From NCBI GenBank assembly GCA_035457425.1, contig DATIBR010000052.1, positions 1-64,000 of the forward strand: 64,000 nt of DNA. The letters run 5' to 3'. Below the pieces are notes generated by a model, which searched no databases, was not told the origin of the DNA, and saw nothing but the letters and a program-made list of their open reading frames with translations. Both the position numbers and the translations under genes were made by a program. This document shows positions 7,733 through 17,370 of this stretch, one piece after another (position 1 is the first letter of the stretch; the number at the start of each line of letters is the position of its first letter). This DNA comes from Terriglobales bacterium (GTDB taxonomy: Bacteria; Acidobacteriota; Terriglobia; Terriglobales; Acidobacteriaceae).

Positions 7733-9754
7733 CTACCAGACGTCGCACCGCTTCTCAGGCGGGCGGACCATCGTCGTCCCGGCCTTGCAGGAGAACGCCT
7801 TCTGGAACGCCGGCAGGTTCGAGAGCGGCCCGATCACGCGGTACTTTCCGGTCGGATGCGGGTCACCCTGGACCATGAGGCGCTGCGTCTCGGGCCGGAT
7901 GGCGTCGCCGCGGAACTGGCCCCACGCGATGAAGAACTGCTGGTCGGGGGTAAAGCCGTCGATGGTCGGCGCCGGGTTCTTCTGCTGCGCCTTCTGGAAG
8001 GCGACGTAGGCGATCTTCGCGCCCGCGAGGTCGCCGATGGACTCGCCCAGCACCAGCTTGCCGTTGTGGTGGATGTTCGGCTCGATGTAGTAGTTGTCGA
8101 ACTGGTCGACCACGCAGGCGGTCTTCTCCTGGAACTTCTTCAGGTCGTCGGCGGTCCACCAGTTCTGCAGGCGGCCGTCGGCGGCGAACTGCGCGCCCTG
8201 GTCGTCGAAGCCGTGCGAGATCTCGTGGCCGATGACCACGCCGATGGCGCCGTAATTCACCGCGTCCACGTTGTCCACGCTGAAGGCCGGCGGCACCAGG
8301 ATGCCGGCGGGGAACACGATCTCGTTCAGCAGCGGGTTGTAGTAGGCGTTGGAGGTCGGCGGCGTCATGCCCCAGCGCCCGCGGTCGGTAGGCTTGCCGA
8401 TGTACCCCCGGTCGTGCGCCACGTTGAACTCGTTGCCCGCCACCACGTCGGCCCAGAAGTCGCCGCGCGTGATCCGGACCTTGCTGTAGTCCTTCCACTT
8501 GTCGGGATACCCGACCTTCGGGTTGAAGGTCGCGATCTTCTCCAGCGCCTTCTTCTTCGTCTCCGGGCTCATCCAGTCGAGGCCTTCGACGATGTCCTTC
8601 ATCGCCAGCAGCTCGTTGTGCACCAGCTCCTGCATGCGCGCCTTGGCTTCCGGCGGGAAGTATTTCTCGACGTACTTCTTGCCGAGCGCCTCGCCCAGCA
8701 GGTTGTCGGCAAGCTCGGCGCAGCGCTTCCAGCGCGGCTTCATCTCCTTGGCGCCGCCAAGATAGGCCTGGTAAAAGTCGAAGTTGGCCTTCTCGAACGG
8801 GACCGCCAGTGCGGGCGCCGCGGAGTTCAGCAGCTGCCACTTGAGATACGTCTTCCACGTCGCGACCGGGTCGTTGGCGAGCGCCGCGTCCACCGTCGCC
8901 ATGAACTTCGGCTGGTCGACTGTGAGGTCGGCGGTCGGGATGTTCGCCCGCTTGAAGTAGGCCGCCCAGCCGAAGTGCGGCGTCATCTTCTGGAGCTGCG
9001 CGAAGGTGGTGGGGTGGTCGGTGGCCTGCGGGTCGCGCAGCGCGACGTTGTCGAGGTGCGCCTCGGCGAGCTTGGTCTCGAAGGCGAAGACCGTCTTCGC
9101 GGCATCGGCCGCATCGGCGTCGCTCGCGCCCGCGAGCTGGAACATCTGCGTGATGTACGCCTGGTACTTCGCCCGCGCCTCGGCGAAGCGCGGCTCGGGC
9201 TTGAAGTAGTAGTCGCGGTCGGGCAGGCCGAGCCCGGCGGCGTAGACGTCTGCGATGGTGCGCGTCGGCTGGTGATTGTCAGGCGAGCTGTAGATGCCGA
9301 ACGGCACGTTGACGCCGATGTCGTGCAGCCGGCCGATCATCTTCTCCACGTCGCCGCGCGTCTTCATCGCTTCGATCTCGCGCAGCAGCGGCTCGGCGGG
9401 CTTCATGCCGAGCTGGTTGATGCGCGCCTCGTCCATGCATGCGCCGTAAAAATCGCCGATGAGCTGGTCGACCGAGCCCTGGGCGTACCCCTTGCCCGCC
9501 GCGGCTTCGTCGAGGATGACCTTCAGCTGCTCCTTGTTGTCTTCGCCGGACTTCCAGCGGCGGCTCCAGCGCTGCATCGACGCCGGGATGGGATTGGCGG
9601 CGCGCCACGCGCCGTTGGCGTACTCGTAGAAGTCGTCGCACGGCTCCACTTTGCGGTCCATGTCGGAGACCACGATCGACTTCAGCTGGCTGGATTGCCC
9701 AAACAGCGGCAGGGAACAGAGCGCGAACAACAGGACGACCCACCGACGGCGCAT
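7733..9754 (-). CDS. M13 family (neprilysin-like) zinc metallopeptidase, exported
   Basis: A 673-residue protein starting with signal peptide MRRRWVVLLFALCSLPLFG. The zinc motif HEISH is at residues 510-514 within VVIGHEISHGFDDQG. The third ligand region reads GESIGDLAG (E571), equivalent to the family ENxADxGG, and the NAYYNP...NEIVFPAGIL substrate-binding block is present. Full family length with both lobes, so predicted active. It probably degrades peptides in the periplasm or outside the cell. Monocistronic, convergent with the sigma factor gene and downstream of nothing in its own direction. Confidence 0.95.
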   Translation of the reverse strand: MRRRWVVLLFALCSLPLFGQSSQLKSIVVSDMDRKVEPCDDFYEYANGAWRAANPIPASMQRWSRRWKSGEDNKEQLKVILDEAAAGKGYAQGSVDQLIGDFYGACMDEARINQLGMKPAEPLLREIEAMKTRGDVEKMIGRLHDIGVNVPFGIYSSPDNHQPTRTIADVYAAGLGLPDRDYYFKPEPRFAEARAKYQAYITQMFQLAGASDADAADAAKTVFAFETKLAEAHLDNVALRDPQATDHPTTFAQLQKMTPHFGWAAYFKRANIPTADLTVDQPKFMATVDAALANDPVATWKTYLKWQLLNSAAPALAVPFEKANFDFYQAYLGGAKEMKPRWKRCAELADNLLGEALGKKYVEKYFPPEAKARMQELVHNELLAMKDIVEGLDWMSPETKKKALEKIATFNPKVGYPDKWKDYSKVRITRGDFWADVVAGNEFNVAHDRGYIGKPTDRGRWGMTPPTSNAYYNPLLNEIVFPAGILVPPAFSVDNVDAVNYGAIGVVIGHEISHGFDDQGAQFAADGRLQNWWTADDLKKFQEKTACVVDQFDNYYIEPNIHHNGKLVLGESIGDLAGAKIAYVAFQKAQQKNPAPTIDGFTPDQQFFIAWGQFRGDAIRPETQRLMVQGDPHPTGKYRVIGPLSNLPAFQKAFSCKAGTTMVRPPEKRCDVW

Positions 9755-9856
9755 GACTGGCTCCTGGGAGAACGGAAGAACCTCGATTGATACACGTTTC
9801 CCGCTGGGATGGTCAATCTGTAGGACGCGGCCGGCGCGGCTTGGTGAGGACGAGAT

Positions 9857-10873
9857 TCAGAACAGGCTCATCTGCTGCTCGGCGGCAGCCTCGTAGCCGG
9901 CCGAGACCCTCTCGATCTCGTCCTCGCGCGCGGCGATGGAATACTTGCGGCGCAGCATGTGCATCAGCGCCGAGATGCGCTTGCGGTACGCCTGGTCGAG
10001 GAACGCCCGCCCCGCGTAGCGCCGCCGGTAGTCGGCGACCAGGTGCGGGAACTTTTCTTCGAGGAAGGGAAGGAAGACCGCGGCGGAACACGGCTTCAGG
10101 AAGAGCGCGTTGGAGAAGATCCAGCGCCCACCCGCCTCGGCGACCGCGCGCACCACCGCTTCCAGCGCTTTGGGCGGATCGGTGATGCCCGGGATGATGG
10201 GCGCGCAGCCGGCCCCGGCCGGGATCCCCGCGGTGTTGAGCTGCCGGATGGCGTCGAGCCGCAGGTCGGGGCGCGGCGCGCGCGGCTCCAGGATGCGCGC
10301 GAGCTCGGCGTCGGTCGTGGTGACCGTCAAGTTCACCCAGAGCGCGTTGTGCTGGGCGACGCGGCGCAGCACGTCGATGTCGCGCACGACCAGGTTCGAC
10401 TTCGTCACGATGCCGATGTCGAGCCCGCGATGCAGCGCGAGCTCCTCCAGCACCGCGCGCGTGATCTCCGCGCGCCTCTCCGCGGGCTGGTACGGGTCGG
10501 TCGCGGTGCCGATGGCGATGGACTCGCCGCGCTTGATCTTCCCCAAGTCGCGCCGCAGCAGCGCCGCCGCCTGCTGCTTGATGAAGATGCGCTGCTCGAA
10601 ATCGAGCGGGTCGCGCAGCTCCATGAACTCGTGCGTGTAGCGCGCGTAGCAATATTTGCAGGCGAACTCGCAGCCGCGGTACGGATTGACCGTCCAGGTG
10701 AACGGCATGCGCGGCGAATCGCACTTGTTGAGCAGCGAGCGGACCGGCAGCGTCAGGTACTCGACGTTGTGCCCGTCGCGCACGTGCTCGCCCTGCGCCG
10801 CCAGGCGCGCAATGCCGACCAGCGGCTTGCGCTCGGCGTCGCGGTCGAGGATGGGGAAGAGCGCCGCAGACAT
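9857..10873 (-). CDS. PA0069/Rv2578c-type radical SAM protein
   Basis: A 338-residue radical SAM enzyme with the cluster motif C68-x3-C72-x2-C75 in NPYRGCEFACKYCYAR, plus GTATDPYQPAE, NLTVTTTD and AGCAPIIPGITD, all typical of the PA0069 family related to spore photoproduct lyase. The substrate is unknown; relatives are often found near DNA repair genes. Here the uracil-DNA glycosylase UdgX gene lies 58 bases upstream on the same strand, consistent with a shared nucleic-acid repair role (inference). ATG start. Confidence 0.9.
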   Translation of the reverse strand: MSAALFPILDRDAERKPLVGIARLAAQGEHVRDGHNVEYLTLPVRSLLNKCDSPRMPFTWTVNPYRGCEFACKYCYARYTHEFMELRDPLDFEQRIFIKQQAAALLRRDLGKIKRGESIAIGTATDPYQPAERRAEITRAVLEELALHRGLDIGIVTKSNLVVRDIDVLRRVAQHNALWVNLTVTTTDAELARILEPRAPRPDLRLDAIRQLNTAGIPAGAGCAPIIPGITDPPKALEAVVRAVAEAGGRWIFSNALFLKPCSAAVFLPFLEEKFPHLVADYRRRYAGRAFLDQAYRKRISALMHMLRRKYSIAAREDEIERVSAGYEAAAEQQMSLF

Positions 10874-10931
10874 GCGTTTACCGTATCGTTAAGCGAACAA
10901 ATGGCGAAGATACGCCGGCAGGGGCTGGCTG

Positions 10932-11603
10932 TCAAGCCGCCTTGCGCTCGTAGCGCCGCAACATCCGGGCGATTCGCCTTGAGTCGGCGAGGAAGGCGGC
11001 GATCACCCGCCGCCGGCTCTCGTCGTCCGGAGCTCGCAGCGGCGCGGAGGGGTGGACCGTGGCTGTCACCATCGGCGCCAGCGGGGAGGGCACCGGCTGG
11101 CCGCGGTGCTGCGTCAGCCGGAATTGGCGGCCAAGCACGGCCTGGGCGGCGGTGGCCCCCAGGCAGACGATGGCCTCTGGCTTCACCGCTTCGAGCTCGA
11201 CGTCGAGCCAGGGGCGGCAGGCGTGGATCTCGATGGCGTTGGGTTTCTTGTGGATGCGGCGCTTGCCGCGCGGCTCCCACTTGAAGTGCTTGACCGCGTT
11301 GGTCACGTAGACTTCGCCGCGGTAGATGCCCGCCTCCTGCAGCGCGCGGTCGAGCAGCTTGCCCGCCGGTCCCACGAAGGGTCTGCCGGCGAGGTCTTCC
11401 TTGTCGCCGGGCTGCTCGCCGACGAACATGACTTTGGCGTGCGGCCTGCCCTCGCCGAAGACGGCCTGCGTCGCGCCCTTCCAGAGGTCGCAGCCCTTGC
11501 AGTCCTGCGCGGCCTTCGCCAAGACGCGCAGGTTGCGGCTGGGTGGGACGAACGGGGCCGCGGTGGGCACGGCGGCCTTGGCGGTGAGCCCCTTGCGCGC
11601 CAT
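10932..11603 (-). CDS. udgX: UdgX-type uracil-DNA glycosylase (4Fe-4S)
   Basis: A 223-residue family 4-like glycosylase. Motif A reads GEQPGDKEDL (residues 62-71). The UdgX-specific loop KRRIHKKPN (114-122) contains H118, equivalent to the histidine that forms a covalent link to the abasic site in UdgX. Iron-sulphur cysteines are C35, C38, C129 and C147, and the C-terminal HPSAPLRAP matches motif C. Family knowledge: it recognises uracil in DNA and becomes crosslinked to it. I use the ATG at 11603; a TTG two codons upstream is possible. Together with the radical SAM gene it forms a probable two-gene unit. Confidence 0.93.
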   Translation of the reverse strand: MARKGLTAKAAVPTAAPFVPPSRNLRVLAKAAQDCKGCDLWKGATQAVFGEGRPHAKVMFVGEQPGDKEDLAGRPFVGPAGKLLDRALQEAGIYRGEVYVTNAVKHFKWEPRGKRRIHKKPNAIEIHACRPWLDVELEAVKPEAIVCLGATAAQAVLGRQFRLTQHRGQPVPSPLAPMVTATVHPSAPLRAPDDESRRRVIAAFLADSRRIARMLRRYERKAA

Positions 11604-11666
11604 ATCCAATAAGAACAGGCTGCGACGGCTTGTGGTTGCACCGTCGCAGCCTGGCGAGGGACGGCG

Positions 11667-12671
11667 TCAGTTGCAGGCTTTGTGGACCTGCAGGAAGCCG
11701 GCGTTGACGTTCGCGCTGAGCGAGTAGCCGGTCGCGAGCTTCAGGCTGACGTAGTCCAGGTTGTCGGGCGTGCCGTTGTCGGTCACATCGAGCGTGAGCT
11801 TGACGTTCGCCTGTCCGTTGACCTCGGCGAGCGCCTCGATGTGCCGCTTGGTGGCGCTCACCACGTCGTAGCGGGTGATAGCAGTGACTTTCGCGGTGAC
11901 ATTGGCAGCGGCATCGACGAAAACGAGGTTTCCGCCCTTGGTGCCGTTGTTGTTGCCGACCGAGAGATCCAGGTTCGCGCGAGCAGTAGATGAGAGCTTG
12001 AACGATGCGCTACCGATCACGAAGTCGCTGGGGTTGGAACAATTGGGAGTGCCACTGCAGGTGCCGGGGACACACGACGTGCAGGGGCCGACGCCGGCGT
12101 TGGCACGCGAGATCAGCACGTCGGCGGTGCCGTTGACCACCACGCGCAGAGCGATCACGGTGATGGAGGCAGCGTCGGAGTGCCAGTGCTGGTTGATGAT
12201 CACGTAGCCGTTCGGCAGCGCGATCTTCTGGTTCGGCGCCCCGGAGACGATGATCGCCTTGCCGTTGACCGTCAGCCCGAGGATGACCGAGTTGCCGCTC
12301 GTCGCCGGCACGCCGCCCGTGTTCAGTGCCTGGGCGTACGAGGCGAGCAGCTTGGCGTTGATCAGGTTGCCGCCGACGTTCAGCTCGAGATCGGCGACGC
12401 TGGCTTGCGAGACGGTCTTGTTGCCGAACCCGGTGGTCGAAGCGCCGGCTACCGAGCCGGAGACCACGCCGAGCGTGTTGTGGAAGGTGACCAGCGCGGT
12501 GCTGCGCGCTCCGCCGCTGGCGCCGAGCGAACCGGTGTCTGAGACTTTTGCGTTGCTGCCGAGCACGGTCGCGTTGACGACCGTGGCTTGGCCGCGGAAG
12601 CTCATGCCGGTGGCGCTGGCTAGGCTGGTGAGTAGGGAAAGTACTGCTAGGACGTACAGGTACCTCTTCAT
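11667..12671 (-). CDS. Exported choice-of-anchor P-like protein
   Basis: A 334-residue protein with signal peptide (MKRYLYVLAVLSLLTSLASA) and a Gly/Ser/Thr/Asn-rich beta-strand-like body. The pattern LGLTVNGKAI...VIINQ and SITVIALRVVVNGTADVLISRANAGV resembles choice-of-anchor P family proteins, in which a short C-terminal sorting tail may follow; no obvious PEP-CTERM or LPXTG tail is seen. Two cysteine clusters (CTSCVPGTC, ~residues 198-206) are unusual. Probably a surface or secreted protein of unknown function. Monocistronic. Confidence 0.6.
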   Translation of the reverse strand: MKRYLYVLAVLSLLTSLASATGMSFRGQATVVNATVLGSNAKVSDTGSLGASGGARSTALVTFHNTLGVVSGSVAGASTTGFGNKTVSQASVADLELNVGGNLINAKLLASYAQALNTGGVPATSGNSVILGLTVNGKAIIVSGAPNQKIALPNGYVIINQHWHSDAASITVIALRVVVNGTADVLISRANAGVGPCTSCVPGTCSGTPNCSNPSDFVIGSASFKLSSTARANLDLSVGNNNGTKGGNLVFVDAAANVTAKVTAITRYDVVSATKRHIEALAEVNGQANVKLTLDVTDNGTPDNLDYVSLKLATGYSLSANVNAGFLQVHKACN

Positions 12672-12781
12672 CTGGGGCCCTCGCGTCGGGTGGTACCTGC
12701 GCCGTGGGTCGATCCCGCCGCTACTCTGTTTGACGGGAGCGATCCCTCGCGGGTTTGCTGCATGGGGACTGGCGCGCCGAC

Positions 12782-13567
12782 TCAGAGCCTGCCGATGCGG
12801 ATGTGCCCGTCGCCGGTGTGGACGCTGATGAGCCCGCCGCCGCCGTTGAGCAGGCCGTGGACGCGCGATTCCCGCATGCGCCCGCGCGTGTTCATGGGGA
12901 GATCGACGTCGACGCTGCCGTCGCCGGTGGTGGCGTCGAGCTCGGCGGCAAAGTCGTCAGGCAGGCGCAGTGTCACGCTGCCGTCGCCCGAGCGCAGCCG
13001 CCAGGTGGTCGCGACCTTGGAGCCGCGTTCGGCGTCGGCTTCGATGCGGCCGTCGCCGGAAGACAGGTCGAGGCGGTCGAAGCGGCCGTCGGCGCTGATG
13101 TGCCCGTCGCCGGACGAGGCCACGAGCGAGCCGTCGAGATTGTGCAGCTCCATGTGCCCGTCGCCGGTGTGCAGCCGGAACTCGCCGCGCACGTGCGCGA
13201 CCGTGATGTTGCCGTCGTCGGTACGCAGGTCGAGGTTGGTCCGCCGCGGCACCGTCACGTCGATCTCGATCCGCCGGACGCAGATGCCGATGCACAGCCG
13301 CATGCCGCGCGGCACGCGCACCACCACCCGGACGCCGCCGCCCTCCTGCGACTCTTCGATCGTCACCTCGTCTGGCGCGATGCGATAGCCGTCGGTCACG
13401 ACCCGGACCGAGATCTCCGGCGAATCGGAGCTGGTGACCCGCACGTGGCCGTCGCCCGCCTTCAGGTAGAGGCTCGGCTCGCCGCTGACGGCGTAGTGCT
13501 TGTTCCAGACATCGGCGTGGGCGGCGGATACCAGCAGCGCAACCACCAGCAGCAGCTTCAGGCGCAT
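12782..13567 (-). CDS. Exported DUF4097-like beta-helix protein with GDG repeats
   Basis: A 261-residue protein with signal peptide MRLKLLLVVALLVSAAHA. The body has at least seven turns with an (S/T)GDGxI-type motif (AGDGHVRV, TGDGHMEL, SGDGHISA, SGDGRIEA, SGDGSVTL, TGDGSVDV, TGDGHIRI), the regular spacing expected for DUF4097/DUF4098-type beta-solenoid adhesin-like proteins. The start is set by a strong GGAGGGG site seven bases before the ATG at 13567. Function unknown; such proteins often accompany anti-sigma or two-component loci, but here neighbours are other exported proteins. Confidence 0.7.
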   Translation of the reverse strand: MRLKLLLVVALLVSAAHADVWNKHYAVSGEPSLYLKAGDGHVRVTSSDSPEISVRVVTDGYRIAPDEVTIEESQEGGGVRVVVRVPRGMRLCIGICVRRIEIDVTVPRRTNLDLRTDDGNITVAHVRGEFRLHTGDGHMELHNLDGSLVASSGDGHISADGRFDRLDLSSGDGRIEADAERGSKVATTWRLRSGDGSVTLRLPDDFAAELDATTGDGSVDVDLPMNTRGRMRESRVHGLLNGGGGLISVHTGDGHIRIGRL

Positions 13568-13787
13568 ACGAACCCCTCCGCTGCAGGTTACGCATGGTCC
13601 GGCTGCTCGGTTCCGGGGAATACGGCAGAGCCGCTGGAAATCGTGAGCTGCAGCGCGATTTGTCGCCCCGCTTGGCGGCACAGCACGCTCCGCAGTGTTC
13701 TAATAGAGTTAATAACCACGCAGTAACTATCACACCCGACAGCCAGCTCGACCGGCCGCGGTCCTGCGTAGGGGAAAGTCCGGCTTG
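13568..13787. other. Divergent intergenic region
   Basis: A 220-base spacer between two divergently transcribed exported-protein genes. It contains an AT-richer patch (13700-13735, CTAATAGAGTTAATAACC) likely to hold promoters. No repeat or structured RNA was recognised. Confidence 0.4.
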
Positions 13788-15680
13788 ATGCCGGTCTCTG
13801 GCCTCATGACAACCGACGAAGCCGTCGCCGCGTGGCGGCGGCTGGTCCTTCTCGCCCTTGTAGTGCTCAGCGTGGTGCGCTTCACGGCCGCGCAAAGCAG
13901 CGACGATTTCTCCATCGTCGTCCTTCCTGACCCGCAGAACTACTCCCAGTACTATCCGCAGATCTTTCAGCAGCAGACGCAGTGGATCGCGGACCACCGC
14001 GCCGAGCGGAACATCCAGCTCGTGGTCGGCGTGGGCGACATGGTGAACCACTGGGATTCGGCCACGGAGTGGCAGAACGCCGACGCGGCCATCAAGACGC
14101 TCGATGGGGCGCAGGTACCCTACCTGCTCGCCATCGGGAACCACGACTACGACAACTTCAATCCAAAGACCCGCGGCGCGGCCGCCTTCAACACCTGGTT
14201 TGGTCCGGCGCGCTACGCGACGTCGCCCGTCTATCGCGGCAACTACAACGGTAGCAACGAGAACTTCTACGCAACCTTGACGGCCGGCGGGACGCAGTAC
14301 CTGCTGCTGGTGCTGGAGTTCTATCCGCGCGATGCGGTGCTGGCGTGGGCGGAGTCGGTCCTGGCGCAGTACCCGGCCGCTCCCGTCATCGTGGTCACGC
14401 ACAGCTTCATGTATGTCGACGACACGCGCGTGGACGAGTGCGACACCAACGACATGAGCGTACCCGACGGCAACGATCCGGACCGGGTGTGGCGCAGCTT
14501 CGTCTCGCAGTACGAGAACATCTTCCTTGTCCTCAGCGGTCACGTCTCGCGCAAGCCGCAGAGCAAGCGCCTGGATGCGGGCAAGAACGGGCGGCTCGTG
14601 ATGCAGACGCTGCAGGACTGGCAGGACGCGGCCAATGGCGGCGACGGCTGGCTGCGCATCTACACCTTCCACCCCGCGACGAACACCGTGGACGTCCAGA
14701 CCTACTCGCCCTACCGCGAGTCGCTGGGACAAACGGCGTGGCTCACCGATGCCGAGAACCGGTTCAGCTTTCCGATGAGTGCGTACGCGGCGCAATCGGG
14801 CCAGGGGACGATCGCCGGCCGCGTGCGTTACGCGCGCGCGGGAACCTCGAAAGATTGCCTGGGCGCCGAGGGCGCGACTGTGAGCGCGGGCGGCGTGCAG
14901 GCGACCACCGACGCGAGTGGTCGCTACGCGCTGGCGGTCCCGGCGCCGGCGGTGGACAGCGTGCAGGCGAGCCTGACCGGCGCGACCGTGAATGGGCGGG
15001 ACAGCTTCGCGTGGCCCGGCCTCTCGGACCAGGTGGAGCTGTTCGCGGTGCCGGACCAGACGACCTCAGGCAGCTGCACCATCGACTTCAACGGCGTGCG
15101 CATGTGCACTCCTACCAACGGCAGCACGGTCGCTTCGCCGGTGAGCGTCACGGCCGCCGCGAGAAGCACCGTGCCGATCAAGTTCATGCAGATCTATCTC
15201 GACGGCGCCGCGCAGAAGACCGTTTCGGGCGCGGAGCTGAACGAGCAGCTGGCGGTGGCCGACGGCACGCATCGGTTGACGGTCCAGGCGAAGGACACCA
15301 GTGGCTTGATCACGAAAGTCAGCGCGTCCATCACCGTGAGCACGCCGCCTCCCGGCGCGGACGACCCGGACCCACAACCCCCACCCCCACCGCCTCCTCC
15401 GCCGCCGACCTGCACCGCGCCGGCATCGGGCGTCGCGATCTGCGCGCCGGCTCAGGGGGCCACGCCGGCTTCGCCGGTGCGCGTGTGGGCCGCGGCGGCA
15501 AGCACCGCCCCCATCAAGTTCGTGCAGGTCTACGTGGATGGCAAAGCGGTGCTGACGGTTAATGGCGCGACGCTCGACGCGCAGGTACCGATGGCCGCAG
15601 GCGCCCGCCGCGTCACCGTGCAGGCGAAGGACGTGAATGGCGTGATCGTGAAGAGCACGGTCAACGTCACCGTGCAATGA
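13788..15680 (+). CDS. Secreted metallophosphoesterase with two Ig-like domains
   Basis: About 630 residues: signal-anchor-like segment (LVLLALVVLSVVRFTAA), then a calcineurin-like phosphoesterase domain (~residues 40-290) with LPDPQNY, GVGDMVNHW, GNHDYDN and LVLSGHVSR motifs. A carboxypeptidase-regulatory-like beta domain follows (~345-420). Two homologous Ig-like repeats, each starting with a CxPxxGxxxASPV-type motif and containing APIKF-QVYVDG, are separated by a PPPPPPPPPP linker (~530-540). ATG at 13788 follows AGGGGAAAG; a TTG one codon upstream is equally possible. The Ig-like repeats suggest binding to a cell surface or polymer. Substrate unknown. Confidence 0.85.
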   Translation: MPVSGLMTTDEAVAAWRRLVLLALVVLSVVRFTAAQSSDDFSIVVLPDPQNYSQYYPQIFQQQTQWIADHRAERNIQLVVGVGDMVNHWDSATEWQNADAAIKTLDGAQVPYLLAIGNHDYDNFNPKTRGAAAFNTWFGPARYATSPVYRGNYNGSNENFYATLTAGGTQYLLLVLEFYPRDAVLAWAESVLAQYPAAPVIVVTHSFMYVDDTRVDECDTNDMSVPDGNDPDRVWRSFVSQYENIFLVLSGHVSRKPQSKRLDAGKNGRLVMQTLQDWQDAANGGDGWLRIYTFHPATNTVDVQTYSPYRESLGQTAWLTDAENRFSFPMSAYAAQSGQGTIAGRVRYARAGTSKDCLGAEGATVSAGGVQATTDASGRYALAVPAPAVDSVQASLTGATVNGRDSFAWPGLSDQVELFAVPDQTTSGSCTIDFNGVRMCTPTNGSTVASPVSVTAAARSTVPIKFMQIYLDGAAQKTVSGAELNEQLAVADGTHRLTVQAKDTSGLITKVSASITVSTPPPGADDPDPQPPPPPPPPPPTCTAPASGVAICAPAQGATPASPVRVWAAAASTAPIKFVQVYVDGKAVLTVNGATLDAQVPMAAGARRVTVQAKDVNGVIVKSTVNVTVQ

Positions 15681-15702
15681 GAGCGCGGGCGGGACGCCGC
15701 CG

Positions 15703-16410
15703 CTACAGCTCGAAGACGCGGTAGACCTGCGGCGGCGTCTGCGCCTGGTTGATGGCGAGCGCCACGTTGTAGACCGGGATGCCGGCGGTGGTCTTGCCGT
15801 CGGGCGCGCCGTGATGCGCGTGGCCGTGGATGACGAGGTTGCAGGCGTGGCGGTCGATGACCTCGGCCAGCCGCGAGCTGCCGAGGTACGGGAAGATCTG
15901 CTCGGGCTCCCCGCGCACGGTGTCGACCACGGGCGAGTAGTGCACCACGGCGACGCGCTTTTCGGCGCGCAACTGCATGAGCGCGCGCTCCAGCTTCATC
16001 GTCTCATCCAGCGATGCCTGCACGAAGGCTTTCACCTCCGGCTCGCCGAAGGCGGTGAGCACGCCGCGCCCGAATCCGCCGGGAAAGCCCTTGGTTCCGG
16101 CGAAGCCGACGCCGTCGCGCTCGTAGGCGGTGCCGTCCAGCACCTTCACGCCCTCCGTCGACATCATCTTGATCAGCTCTTCCTGCTTGCCGGATTCGTA
16201 GTCATGGTTGCCGAGCACCGCGACGATCGGGATGCGCAAGCGCACCAGCGCGTTCAGCAGCGATTCCATCTCTTCCGGCTTGCCGAAGTTGGTGAGGTCG
16301 CCGGCGAGCACCAGGACGTCGGCCTCGTCGCGCACCCGCTGCATCGCCTCGCGGATGCGGTCGTAGCTTTGCGGGGAGAAGTGCAGGTCGGCGATGGCGG
16401 CGATGCGCAT
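15703..16410 (-). CDS. Calcineurin-like metallophosphoesterase
   Basis: A 235-residue cytosolic phosphoesterase with all five metal motifs: ADLHFSP (D7-x-H9), GDLTNFG, GNHDYESG, VVHYSP and IHGHAHHG. It lacks a signal peptide, unlike the other two phosphoesterases in this window. It is only 16 bases downstream of the nucleotidyltransferase-like gene on the same strand, so the two are probably co-transcribed. Substrate unknown; the family includes nucleases, nucleotide hydrolases and protein phosphatases. Confidence 0.9.
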   Translation of the reverse strand: MRIAAIADLHFSPQSYDRIREAMQRVRDEADVLVLAGDLTNFGKPEEMESLLNALVRLRIPIVAVLGNHDYESGKQEELIKMMSTEGVKVLDGTAYERDGVGFAGTKGFPGGFGRGVLTAFGEPEVKAFVQASLDETMKLERALMQLRAEKRVAVVHYSPVVDTVRGEPEQIFPYLGSSRLAEVIDRHACNLVIHGHAHHGAPDGKTTAGIPVYNVALAINQAQTPPQVYRVFEL

Positions 16411-16426
16411 GGCGGCTCGTGCTCGC

Positions 16427-17242
16427 TCAGGCGGCTTCCGACTCCGGCGCGCGGATGCGCTCGCGCTTGGCCGCGCGCGCTTCCTTCAGCAGGTCGGGCA
16501 GGCCCCACCCTTGCACGTCGATGGCGAACATGCGCTCGTCGATGAGCGCGCCCCGGAAGCGCGCCCGCCTGTCGGGCTCGGAGAGCTCGCGCGTGAAGTT
16601 CTCGATCAGCTCGTCCCACACCGCGTGCGGCACGTACTGCGAGTGCGCCGGGTAGACGTAATGGAAGAGCACCAGGTGCCAGAACAGCAGCTCGGTGTGG
16701 CCGTCGAGCAGCGTGAGCAGACGCTGCCAGTCGAGCTTGCCCTTGGTCGCGAAGATGACGTGCACGATGTCGGCGCCATCGAAGCGCTCGCGGAAATCCA
16801 CGAACACCTTGGAGGCGATGAGCTCCTCGGGCGCGAGCACCCGTGACGGCACCCCCAGGACTTTCTCCGGGTAAGCGCGCGCGATCCACGAGTCGTCCAC
16901 GCGGATTACGCCGTTCGACATGCCGGTGATGAAATCCACGAAGAACTCCTCGCGCCACGCCTTGCCCAGCCAGACCGGGTCGGTCAGCTCGATCTGGAAG
17001 CCTTGCGTCCTCAGGAACGCCAGCGCCTTGCTGGCGGTCTCGGCTGTGCAGAACAGGTCGAGGTCCTTGGTGTCGCGGAAGATGCCGGTGTGCTCCTGCA
17101 GCGCGAATGCGCCCGAGACCACGTACGGGAAGCCCTGCTCGTTCATCAGCTCGAGCACGTGACAGAAACACGCTTTCTGCTCCGGCGGCAGCGTGGGCTG
17201 TACCGAGGTCGAGACCGGCAGCGGTTTGTCGCCATTCGGCAT
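16427..17242 (-). CDS. Nucleotidyltransferase-fold protein
   Basis: A 271-residue protein with the nucleotidyltransferase signature GAFALQEHTG...RDTKDLDLF, where the two aspartates (DLD) are the expected metal ligands, and VDFITG a little later as the third carboxylate strand. The ATG at 17242 is the only good ATG, although its ribosome-binding site (GGAGGAG) is ~20 bases away; a TTG at 17329 would extend it across the divergent LigD promoter region. The rest is helical (helix-rich C-terminal half). Could act as an aminoglycoside-like or RNA/protein nucleotidyltransferase; the role is not determinable. Confidence 0.75.
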   Translation of the reverse strand: MPNGDKPLPVSTSVQPTLPPEQKACFCHVLELMNEQGFPYVVSGAFALQEHTGIFRDTKDLDLFCTAETASKALAFLRTQGFQIELTDPVWLGKAWREEFFVDFITGMSNGVIRVDDSWIARAYPEKVLGVPSRVLAPEELIASKVFVDFRERFDGADIVHVIFATKGKLDWQRLLTLLDGHTELLFWHLVLFHYVYPAHSQYVPHAVWDELIENFTRELSEPDRRARFRGALIDERMFAIDVQGWGLPDLLKEARAAKRERIRAPESEAA

Positions 17243-17370
17243 GGCGATGATTGGATGTAGCTGCTCCTCCGCGTGTTGGGTTACGCCGCCGAAAATGCGG
17301 CGCAGGAACCCCGCTGGATATTGCGGCAACGCGGCGGGAGCGGCGAGAATCGCAGACTTCAGGAGCGCGT

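Noticed and set aside
12672-12781. Possible cyclic-di-GMP riboswitch upstream of the choice-of-anchor P-like gene
   Set aside because: The minus strand has GCAAACCC-GCGA-GGG, faintly like part of a GEMM motif, but the tetraloop receptor and second stem are not recognisable.
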